From the NCBI GenBank assembly GCA_016212735.1, contig JACRDZ010000056.1, forward strand, positions 1-11,955: a DNA stretch of 11,955 bases, given 5' to 3'. Below are positions 6,633-11,955 of the stretch, in pieces. The notes under the pieces were generated by a model, which saw nothing but the letters and a program-made list of their open reading frames with translations, did not search any database and was not told the DNA's origin. Positions within the stretch are counted from its first letter, which is position 1, and every line of letters begins with the position of its first letter. Position numbers and translations under genes: made by a program. The DNA comes from Candidatus Firestoneibacteriota bacterium. GTDB taxonomy: Bacteria > JACRDZ01.

Positions 6633-7952
6633 CTAATCACTGGCTTTCAATTTCCCTTTTTTCATAAATCCATCATAATGCCGCATCAAAAGATGTGATT
6701 CCACCTGCTTCATGGTATCTATTGATACACCAACTAAAATTAATATTGAAGTACCTGAAAAATGTGTAAATAATGATGCCAGATTAAAATATTTACCAAT
6801 ATAAATGGGGATAATACAAATCATTGTTACAAAAAGAGCACCAACTAATGTAATTCTATTCATTATATTTTCAATATATTCTGCTGTTGCACTGCCAGGT
6901 CTAATCCCTGGTATAAAACCTCCGGATTTCTTTAAATTCTCTGCAATGTCTACAGGATTAAATGTAATTGCCGTATAAAAAAAACAAAAAAATATGATTA
7001 ATGGGCCATAAATAAAAGCATAAAGAACTGATCCGGGAGAAATATACCCGGCAATCTTTGTAAGAATCGGATTTTTAGCAAATTGTGCTATTGTCCCTGG
7101 TATAATAATAATTGTTGCAGCAAAAATTACTGCAATAACTCCTGATTGATCAACTTTCAAAGGCAAATGTGTACTCTGTCCTCCATAAGTTTTACTACCT
7201 ATTATTCTGCGTGCATATTGAATTGGAATCTTACTATATCCCTCTTCAATATAAACTACTGATGCTACAATAAAAATAATAAAAATCAACATTAATATCA
7301 AACTAAAAATCTTTATTTCACCTGTTTGTACAAGTGCAAAAACATTTGTAAATACAGTAGGCATTTCTGCAATTATACCACTTAATATAATTATTGATAC
7401 TCCGTTCCCAATCCCACGCTCGGTAATTTGCTCACCAAGCCATACAATTGTCATTGTCCCTGCTGTAAAAGTCATTGCAGAGATAATTCTAAAAAAGAAT
7501 CCCGGCTCTCTGACAAAAGTCATTCCACCAGGCCCACGCAGACTTTCTAAACCAATGCTCATAAATACAGATTGCAATATAGCTATACCAATTGCCAAAT
7601 ATAAGGAATATTGACTTATCTTTTTATGTCCCTCAGTCCCCTCTTTAGATAATTTTTCAAGAGAAGGGACAACAGCTGTTAAAAGCTGCATTATAATTGA
7701 AGCATTAATATAAGGCATTACTCCAAGAGCAAAGATACTTGCTCTTTTAAGCGCTCCACCTGAAAACATATCGAACATCCCAAAAAGTGTACCTTTTGCC
7801 TGAGAATCAAAAAAATTTGTTAATGCCTGACTATCGATCCCAGGTGTAGGGATATGACATCCTAACCTATATACAATAAGAAGCCCTATAGTAAAAAATA
7901 TCCTTTTTCTTAAATCTTCTATATTAAAAATATTTTTTATATTATTTAGCAT
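6633..7952 (-). CDS. secY: Preprotein translocase subunit SecY
   Basis: 439 residues, typical. SecY forms the membrane channel of the SecYEG translocon. Ten hydrophobic segments can be seen, roughly at 17-37, 71-95, 115-136, 151-172, 180-200, 215-235, 268-290, 305-330, 366-388 and 398-415. The plug region (about 57-70, GMFDMFSGGALKRAS) follows segment 1. WLGEQITERGIGNGVS (171-186) is a family signature, the cytoplasmic loop with YARRIIGSKTYGGQSTHLPLK (246-266) bears the conserved basic residues used for ribosome and SecA contact, and GGFIPGIRPG (344-353) is in the C5 loop. The ATG (7950-7952) has only a modest AGGG site. The gap to rplO is 20 bp. Confidence 0.98.
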   Translation of the reverse strand: MLNNIKNIFNIEDLRKRIFFTIGLLIVYRLGCHIPTPGIDSQALTNFFDSQAKGTLFGMFDMFSGGALKRASIFALGVMPYINASIIMQLLTAVVPSLEKLSKEGTEGHKKISQYSLYLAIGIAILQSVFMSIGLESLRGPGGMTFVREPGFFFRIISAMTFTAGTMTIVWLGEQITERGIGNGVSIIILSGIIAEMPTVFTNVFALVQTGEIKIFSLILMLIFIIFIVASVVYIEEGYSKIPIQYARRIIGSKTYGGQSTHLPLKVDQSGVIAVIFAATIIIIPGTIAQFAKNPILTKIAGYISPGSVLYAFIYGPLIIFFCFFYTAITFNPVDIAENLKKSGGFIPGIRPGSATAEYIENIMNRITLVGALFVTMICIIPIYIGKYFNLASLFTHFSGTSILILVGVSIDTMKQVESHLLMRHYDGFMKKGKLKASD

Positions 7953-7972
7953 TAGGTTTTTTCCCTATTTAT

Positions 7973-8428
7973 TTAAATTTTACTAATGACTTGAGTTTTT
8001 CCACCGCATGCTTTGATCTTTTCTAAAGCACTATTTGAAAAAGCATGCACTTTAACAATCAAATTTTTTGTAAGAGCACCATTTCCCAGAACTTTTATCA
8101 GATCTGTTTTTTTCTTTGCCAATCCTTTTTCTCGTAAAACATCCGGATTTACTTCTGTCCCATTTTCAAAAATATTTAGTTCTTCAAGATTTATAACAAA
8201 ATATGTTTTACGATTAACATTTTTAAATCCACGTTTTGGGATTCTACGCACCAGAGGCATTTGTCCGCCTTCGAATCCAAGTTTCCTGGAATATCCAGCT
8301 CGGGATTTCTGTCCTTTATGCCCGCGACATGATGTTTTTCCATGTCCTGATCCGCTTCCTCTTCCAATTCTTTTTACTTTTTTACAACTCCCGGGAGCTG
8401 GTTTAAGTTCATTTATTTTAACTGCCAT
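7973..8428 (-). CDS. rplO: 50S ribosomal protein L15
   Basis: 151 residues, within the family range. L15 is a late-assembly protein of the large subunit with a long glycine- and arginine-rich N-terminal extension reaching into 23S rRNA. Here that extension is residues 11-50, with GRGSGSGHGKTSCRGHKGQ and SRAGYSRKLGFEGGQMPL, the family signature. The globular C-terminal part follows from about 75. The ATG (8426-8428) has AAAGGAGAT upstream, and the spacer to rpmD is 12 bp. Confidence 0.98.
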   Translation of the reverse strand: MAVKINELKPAPGSCKKVKRIGRGSGSGHGKTSCRGHKGQKSRAGYSRKLGFEGGQMPLVRRIPKRGFKNVNRKTYFVINLEELNIFENGTEVNPDVLREKGLAKKKTDLIKVLGNGALTKNLIVKVHAFSNSALEKIKACGGKTQVISKI

Positions 8429-8440
8429 TTACTATCTCCT

Positions 8441-8626
8441 TTAAATTATTTCTTCAACTTTTACTAAATATTCCACTAATTTTATCATACCTAAAATCTG
8501 AGGAGTAGCAGTATGAATTTTTGAGCTGCTTATTTTACGTAATCCTAAAGATTTTATAGTCTTTTTATGATTCTCTTTTGTTCCAATTATACTTTTAACT
8601 AATGTTACTTTTATTTTTCTATCCAT
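8441..8626 (-). CDS. rpmD: 50S ribosomal protein L30
   Basis: 61 residues, as expected for bacterial L30 (about 60). Family sequence: KIKVTLVKSIIGTKENHKKTIKSLGLRKI, then the terminal segment GMIKLVEYLVKVEE. The frame also opens at an ATG 7 codons earlier (8645-8647), just 3 bp after rpsE. I prefer the ATG at 8624-8626 because it gives the standard N-terminus and has AGAAAGG upstream, while the earlier ATG has only a weak purine stretch. The earlier start remains possible. L30 is missing from CPR bacteria, so its presence helps exclude that group. Confidence 0.93.
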   Translation of the reverse strand: MDRKIKVTLVKSIIGTKENHKKTIKSLGLRKISSSKIHTATPQILGMIKLVEYLVKVEEII

Positions 8627-8650
8627 AAAAGAAAAACCTTTCTTCATAAA

Positions 8651-9163
8651 TTATTCTTCTTTAATTTCCTCTGAATCGTCTTTGTTTTTTCCACGTAATC
8701 TTTCAACATCTTCTCTACTTTTAATCTGTTTCAATGCAGCAAGTGTAGCTCTAACAACATTCAATGGATTATTAGAACCTATTGATTTTGCCAATACATC
8801 CTGAAAGCCAGCTAATTCCAATACAGCTTTAACTGCAGAACCTGCTACTAATCCTGTCCCTTCAGAAACAGGTTTTAAAAGCACTCTTGCTGCACCATAA
8901 TGTCCTATTACTCCATGATGTATTGTGGTTTTGTTAACAGGAACTTTAATCAAATTCTTTTTGGCGTCCGAAATTGCTTTTAAAATAGCTCCCGAAACCT
9001 CTCGCGATTTTCCATAACCATCACCAATATGACCTTTATGGTCACCAATAACAACAAGTGCAGTAAAACTAAAACGCCGACCCCCTTTAACTACTTTTGC
9101 CACTCTGTTAATCTTTACAACTTTATCAATTAATTCTAATTCATCAATATTAATACGAGTCAA
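8651..9163 (-). CDS. rpsE: 30S ribosomal protein S5
   Basis: 170 residues, typical. S5 is part of the mRNA entry site and affects decoding accuracy. The N-terminal double-stranded RNA-binding domain shows [20 protein letters not shown] and [10 protein letters not shown]; the C-terminal domain shows [24 protein letters not shown] and [15 protein letters not shown]. The last 15 or so residues are a charged tail. The start is a TTG (9161-9163). No ATG or GTG occurs in frame between it and the upstream stop, and GGGGGTGA lies 4 bases ahead, so TTG use is well supported. Confidence 0.97.
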   Translation of the reverse strand: MTRINIDELELIDKVVKINRVAKVVKGGRRFSFTALVVIGDHKGHIGDGYGKSREVSGAILKAISDAKKNLIKVPVNKTTIHHGVIGHYGAARVLLKPVSEGTGLVAGSAVKAVLELAGFQDVLAKSIGSNNPLNVVRATLAALKQIKSREDVERLRGKNKDDSEEIKEE

Positions 9164-9167
9164 CTTG

Positions 9168-9175
9168 TCACCCCC
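9168..9175 (-). promoter_or_regulatory. Ribosome binding site supporting the TTG start of rpsE
   Basis: The minus strand reads GGGGGTGA, which pairs with the 16S tail nearly as well as the full GGAGGTGA, and stands 4 bases before the TTG. It is the only initiation signal available for this gene. Confidence 0.72.
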
Positions 9176-9191
9176 ATAGTAAGAAGATTAT

Positions 9192-9557
9192 TTAAAAAAT
9201 CAAACCTTTTTCTCTTGCAGCATCTGCTAATGCTTTTACTCTACCATGATACAAATAACCACCTTTATCAAAAACAATTTTTTTAATACCCATATTAAGG
9301 GCTTTCTCTGCTATTTTTGCTCCAACTATTTTAGCAGAATTTATATTACCACCTGTTTTAATTTCACTTTTTATCTCTTTTGTTAAAGTAGATTGAGAAA
9401 CCAAAATTTTTCCTTCTGCATCATCTACTAGTTGTGCATATATATGGTTCAAACTGCGATAAACGTTTAAACGTGGAAGCTCTTTAACCCCAAATATTTT
9501 TTTTCTATTTCTCTTATGTCTTTTTTTTCTTAATATTTCTTTTATCTGCTTCTGCAT
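9192..9557 (-). CDS. rplR: 50S ribosomal protein L18
   Basis: 121 residues with the chosen start, matching the family (about 117-122). L18 binds 5S rRNA together with L5 and L25. Visible: a basic N-terminus with [31 protein letters not shown], and the closing [24 protein letters not shown] signature. The frame extends 23 codons further to a TTG (9626), but those residues do not look like L18, and the ATG at 9555-9557 has TGAGG 6 bases upstream, so the shorter form is taken. It follows rplF with an 83-bp spacer and precedes rpsE by 28 bp. Confidence 0.96.
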   Translation of the reverse strand: MQKQIKEILRKKRHKRNRKKIFGVKELPRLNVYRSLNHIYAQLVDDAEGKILVSQSTLTKEIKSEIKTGGNINSAKIVGAKIAEKALNMGIKKIVFDKGGYLYHGRVKALADAAREKGLIF

Positions 9558-9640
9558 ATTTAACCTCACATTTTTAAGAAAGGTTATCGTACTACCTCTC
9601 CATCTTTTACCTATTATATTAATCAATTTATATTAATCAA

Positions 9641-10183
9641 TTATTTTTTAACAGATTTACCTGCTTTTCTTCTAATATATTCACCTTCTACTTTTATCCC
9701 TTTTAACTTATATGGTTCAGGCTCTTTAAAAGAACGTATTGTTGCTGCAACATGTCCAACTTTTTGTTTATCAAAACCATTAACTGTTATAGAATTCGGT
9801 TCCCCCAATACAATTTCTATACCATCTGGAACCTGATATACTATTGGATGAGAATATCCCAGCTGCATGGTTAAAGTTTTTCCACTAATTTGAGCACGAA
9901 AACCAATTCCATTTATTTCAAGTTTTTTATTAAATCCTGTTGTTACTCCTATAATCATATTATTTATTAATCTTGTAGTAAGCCCATGTAAAGATTTATA
10001 AAAGTTATTATCTTCCGGCCTTGCAACTTTAATAATATTATTATCTTTTGTTATCTTTAATTTTTCATTAAAATGCTGTATAAGTTTGCCCTTTTTACCT
10101 TCAACTTTTACTTCATTTTTAGGACTTATTTCTACTTTTACTCCATCAGGTATTATTACGGGCATTAAACCTATCCTTGACAT
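9641..10183 (-). CDS. rplF: 50S ribosomal protein L6
   Basis: 180 residues, typical. L6 lies near the factor-binding region of the large subunit and has two similar alpha/beta domains (about 1-82 and 83-180). Seen: MSRIGLMPVIIPDGVKV, LHGLTTRLINNMIIGVTTGF, GYSHPIVYQVPDGIEI, and the C-terminal signature PEPYKLKGIKVEGEYIRRKAGK. The ATG (10181-10183) has GGGGG about 6 bases ahead. It follows rpsH by 44 bp. Confidence 0.98.
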   Translation of the reverse strand: MSRIGLMPVIIPDGVKVEISPKNEVKVEGKKGKLIQHFNEKLKITKDNNIIKVARPEDNNFYKSLHGLTTRLINNMIIGVTTGFNKKLEINGIGFRAQISGKTLTMQLGYSHPIVYQVPDGIEIVLGEPNSITVNGFDKQKVGHVAATIRSFKEPEPYKLKGIKVEGEYIRRKAGKSVKK

Positions 10184-10227
10184 AAATTTCCCCCTTTAAA
10201 ACAGTATATCGGACAACTGTATTCTTT

Positions 10228-10626
10228 TTACCACACATAGCAAATTATTTCTCCACCTATGCTCTTTTTCCGTGATTCTCTGTCTGTCATCACACCGCAA
10301 GAAGTAGAAATAATTGCTGTTCCCATTCCACTTAAAACTCTAGGTAGCTTATCCGCTCTTGAATAAACACGCAATCCAGGCTTACTTATTCTTACTAATT
10401 GAGAGATAACTTTCTCTTTATTAGCACTATATTTAAGATAAATTCTGATAATACCTTGCTTTCTATCCTCAATATATTTATAATTCTTAATATATCCTTC
10501 ATTTTTTAAAATCTTTGCTATTTCCATTTTTAGCTTTGATGCAGGAATATCTACCTTTTCATGAAAAACATTATTTGCATTCCTTATTCTTATAAGCATA
10601 TCTGCAATAGGATCTGTCATCGACAT
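10228..10626 (-). CDS. rpsH: 30S ribosomal protein S8
   Basis: 132 residues, typical. S8 binds helix 21 of 16S rRNA and is the known autogenous repressor of the spc operon in E. coli. The N-terminal domain shows [14 protein letters not shown], and the C-terminal domain shows [26 protein letters not shown] and a final GGEIICYVW. The ATG at 10624-10626 has a near-perfect GGAGGTGAT about 7 bases upstream; a second ATG two codons in is less well placed. A 126-bp spacer separates it from rpsN, longer than most gaps here. Confidence 0.98.
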   Translation of the reverse strand: MSMTDPIADMLIRIRNANNVFHEKVDIPASKLKMEIAKILKNEGYIKNYKYIEDRKQGIIRIYLKYSANKEKVISQLVRISKPGLRVYSRADKLPRVLSGMGTAIISTSCGVMTDRESRKKSIGGEIICYVW

Positions 10627-10752
10627 AAAACAATCACCTCCACGATTTTAACACTCCACTCTTAAAATAGTTTACTTATATAAAAACTTTAACTCCGTAT
10701 ATAAATATATGGATTAAAGAGAAGAGTTTCTCAATTAATTGTTTAAAACAAT
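10627..10752 (-). promoter_or_regulatory. rpsN-rpsH spacer with possible weak promoter
   Basis: AT-rich spacer. Minus-strand TTGAGA (10729-10734) and TATATT (10704-10709), 19 bases apart, resemble a poor sigma-70-type promoter pointing to rpsH. Two small inverted repeats are also present, 10719-10732 (5-bp stem) and 10738-10752 (7-bp stem, no real loop), the second touching the rpsN stop. Any of these could be chance in such AT-rich sequence. I see no S8-type binding hairpin that I can defend. Confidence 0.2.
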
Positions 10753-10938
10753 TTACCAACTTGCTTTTATAATTCCTGGGATTAAACCTTCAAGCGCCAA
10801 TTTTCTAAAACAAATACGACACATCCCAAACTTTCTAATATAACCGCGCGGCCTTCCACAAATTTTACAGCGGTTATATTCGCGTACTTTGTATTTCTGC
10901 TTTTTCTTATTTTTTACAATCAAAGATTTTTTAGCCAA
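10753..10938 (-). CDS. rpsN: 30S ribosomal protein S14, type Z (zinc form)
   Basis: 61 residues, the short zinc-binding S14 found in Gram-positives and many other phyla but not the roughly 100-residue form of enterobacteria. Cys24, Cys27, Cys40 and Cys43 make the zinc site in the two motifs [21 protein letters not shown], and the ending [11 protein letters not shown] is the family signature. S14 lies in the 30S head. The start is a TTG (10936-10938) giving MAKKS; it has a perfect AAGGAGG 6 bases ahead. It follows rplE by 57 bp. Confidence 0.97.
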   Translation of the reverse strand: MAKKSLIVKNKKKQKYKVREYNRCKICGRPRGYIRKFGMCRICFRKLALEGLIPGIIKASW

Positions 10939-10944
10939 ATATTT

Positions 10945-10951
10945 CCTCCTT
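10945..10951 (-). promoter_or_regulatory. Ribosome binding site fixing the TTG start of rpsN
   Basis: AAGGAGG on the minus strand, 6 bases before the TTG at 10936-10938. The codons that follow give the expected MAKKS start of type Z S14, so the non-AUG codon is the real start. Confidence 0.82.
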
Positions 10952-10995
10952 CATTTCCGTTTCTATTTATAAATGACTGTTTACTGATCTCCGTA

Positions 10996-11544
10996 TTAAT
11001 CTTTTCTAAACGGCATCCCCATAAAATTTAATAATTCTTTTGCTTCCTCATCATTTATTGCAGAGGTAACAATTACGATATCCATACCTCTTATCTGATC
11101 AATTTTATCATAATCAATTTCCGGAAAAATAAGTTGTTCTTTTATTCCGATAGCATAATTGCCTCTTCCATCAAAAGATTTAGCAGAGACACCTCTGAAA
11201 TCTCTGATTCTTGGTAAAGCGATGTTCATGAATCTGTCAAGAAATTCATACATTTTATTTCCATGTAAAGTAACTTTGCACCCAACTGGTAATCCCTGTC
11301 GTAATTTAAAAGTTGCTATAGACTTTTTTGCTCGTCTTATAATAGGACGCTGTCCTGTAATTGCTGCTAATTCCAGAACTGCAGCATCAAGAGCTTTTTG
11401 ATCTTGAACAGCTTCCCCAACTCCCATATTTACCACAACTTTTTCGATTTGAGGAACCTGCATTTTATTTTTATATGCGAATTTCTTAATCATTTTTGGA
11501 GTTACTTCTTCTAAATATTTCTTTTTCATTCTCGGTACAGCCAT
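10996..11544 (-). CDS. rplE: 50S ribosomal protein L5
   Basis: 182 residues with the chosen start, matching the family (about 178-187). L5 binds 5S rRNA in the central protuberance and contacts P-site tRNA. Seen: [58 protein letters not shown], and a C-terminal [20 protein letters not shown]. The frame runs 18 codons further upstream to 11598, but those residues derive from the repeat sequence ahead of the gene and are unlike L5. The ATG at 11542-11544 has six G residues 5 bases upstream (11550-11555), so I take it. Confidence 0.97.
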   Translation of the reverse strand: MAVPRMKKKYLEEVTPKMIKKFAYKNKMQVPQIEKVVVNMGVGEAVQDQKALDAAVLELAAITGQRPIIRRAKKSIATFKLRQGLPVGCKVTLHGNKMYEFLDRFMNIALPRIRDFRGVSAKSFDGRGNYAIGIKEQLIFPEIDYDKIDQIRGMDIVIVTSAINDEEAKELLNFMGMPFRKD

Positions 11545-11584
11545 AATTTCCCCCCATTTTTTAGTTCGGTAATACCAAAAATTA

Positions 11585-11658
11585 ACCACAGAGAACACAG
11601 AGAAACCCTTAAATAGTAATGAGTTAGAAGACTCTTTATATTCTCCCCCCTCTGTGTT
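11585..11658. repeat. CACAGAGA repeat upstream of rplE
   Basis: CACAGAGA is present twice, 9 bases apart (11587-11594 and 11596-11603). The sequence CTCTGTGTT at 11650-11658 is the exact reverse complement of 11594-11602, so a 9-bp stem with a loop of 47 bases is possible. This kind of CACAGAGA-rich palindrome recurs in intergenic regions of many environmental bacteria as far as I recall, which I cannot check here. The region belongs to a 300-bp gene-free gap. Confidence 0.6.
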
Positions 11659-11684
11659 ATAGGTGTTAAGTTAAGCATATCGAA
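11656..11684 (-). promoter_or_regulatory. Possible promoter ahead of rplE
   Basis: Minus-strand TATAAC (11656-11661) is one base off the TATAAT consensus. It lies 17 bases downstream of TTCGAT (11679-11684), a poor -35 match. If used, it would start transcription about 105 bases ahead of the rplE ATG, after the repeats that separate rplE from rplX. Weak evidence in AT-rich sequence. Confidence 0.22.
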
Positions 11685-11710
11685 TTAATATCAATTTAGC
11701 CAATAAAAAT

Positions 11711-11821
11711 AACTGTAAACTGTAAAATGAATAATGTAAAATTAAAAATCAGGAAACAACACCGTTCATCTTTAGCTCCTTCATTTTAAATTTTACATTT
11801 TACAGTATCCATTTTACAGTT
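11711..11821. repeat. Heptad-phased palindromic repeat between rplX and rplE
   Basis: AACTGTA is repeated twice at 11711-11724, and both arms continue in 7-base steps of similar words (AAATGAA, TAATGTA, AAATTAA on the left). The right arm, read on the minus strand from 11821, starts again with AACTGTA and goes on AAATGGA, TACTGTA, AAATGTA, AAATTTA to about 11780. Exact pairings include 11718-11729 with 11810-11821 (12 bp) and 11734-11743 with 11789-11798 (10 bp). The middle (11746-11779) is unpaired. CATTTTACAGT occurs twice in the right arm, at 11796-11806 and 11810-11820. No reading frame of note crosses it. Confidence 0.78.
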
Positions 11822-11844
11822 CATACTTTTAATCATCCTGTTAA

Positions 11845-11955
11845 CTATCCAATCATTTCTTTACAGCGTTTACATACACGTATTTTTTTACCTTCTTCTA
11901 AAACAGTGTTATTTGTACGTGTAGGTTTATTGCATTTCGGACATACAATACTTAA
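11845..11955 (-). CDS. rplX: 50S ribosomal protein L24, C-terminal fragment
   Basis: The last 36 residues of a protein whose start lies beyond the right edge; the stop is TAG at 11845-11847. The visible part reads [13 protein letters not shown], then [18 protein letters not shown], which is the C-terminal end of bacterial L24 with two CxxC pairs forming a probable zinc ribbon. L24 is an assembly initiator for the large subunit at the exit tunnel. Its place directly upstream of rplE is the standard spc order, which supports the call even though the KOW domain is not in view. Unusually, 300 bp separate it from rplE. Confidence 0.93.
   Translation of the reverse strand, partial: LSIVCPKCNKPTRTNNTVLEEGKKIRVCKRCKEMIG

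Noticed and set aside
6458..6640. Minus-strand open frame of 60 codons between secY and adk
   Set aside because: It starts at a GTG inside the secY end and is almost entirely the palindromic repeat, so it is open by the nature of that element. No ribosome binding site fits, and it resembles no protein family I know.
8013..8444. Plus-strand open frame of 143 codons antisense to rplO
   Set aside because: Fully covered by a certain L15 gene; Pro/Phe-rich composition is the reverse of L15 Gly/Lys codons.
9558..9626. 23-codon N-terminal extension of rplR from a TTG
   Set aside because: Residues do not fit L18, while the ATG at 9555-9557 has TGAGG at proper distance and gives the normal length.
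11545..11598. 18-codon N-terminal extension of rplE
   Set aside because: Derived from the CACAGAGA repeat and spacer, unlike any L5 N-terminus, and the inner ATG has the good ribosome binding site.
1..11955. Search for tRNA, rRNA or riboswitch sequences
   Set aside because: No cloverleaf, rRNA segment or known riboswitch core was recognised in any of the spacers by eye.

Overview
This window is most of the spc and alpha ribosomal-protein operons of a low-GC bacterium, read almost entirely on the minus strand. From right to left it holds the end of rplX, then rplE, rpsN, rpsH, rplF, rplR, rpsE, rpmD, rplO, secY, adk, map, infA, rpmJ, rpsM, rpsK, rpsD, rpoA, rplQ, and finally moeA, a molybdenum-cofactor gene attached 4 bp behind rplQ. 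On the plus strand at the far left is the C-terminal end of an M28-family zinc peptidase, which meets moeA tail to tail.

Organism: the order adk-map-infA-rpmJ between secY and rpsM is common in Gram-positives and many other phyla but not in enterobacteria. The S14 is the short zinc form, and S4, L36, L24 and adenylate kinase all keep their Cys (or Cys/His) zinc sites. L30 is present, which argues against CPR/Patescibacteria. AT-rich codons, standard code use and several families of palindromic intergenic repeats fit an uncultivated, environmental low-GC lineage; this is inference and I cannot name the phylum from sequence alone.

Layout: 1-364 is the M28 fragment; 359-1576 is moeA; 1581-4621 is the alpha-operon part (rplQ, rpoA, rpsD, rpsK, rpsM); 4634-6426 is rpmJ, infA, map and adk; 6453-6616 is a hairpin-forming palindromic element inserted between adk and secY; 6633-11544 runs from secY to rplE; 11545-11844 is a 300-bp gene-free stretch packed with repeats between rplE and rplX; 11845-11955 is the rplX end.

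Together these genes build both ribosomal subunits, the RNA polymerase alpha subunit, the Sec protein-export channel, an initiation factor, the enzyme that trims N-terminal methionine, and the kinase that balances adenine nucleotides. The coding content is ordinary. What is worth a second look is the non-coding structure: three kinds of inverted or tandem repeat placed inside an operon that is normally very tight, a heptad-phased design shared by two of the repeats, a repeat-expanded N-terminus on S11, three non-AUG starts with strong ribosome binding sites, and moeA as operon tail. I found no clear new gene system.
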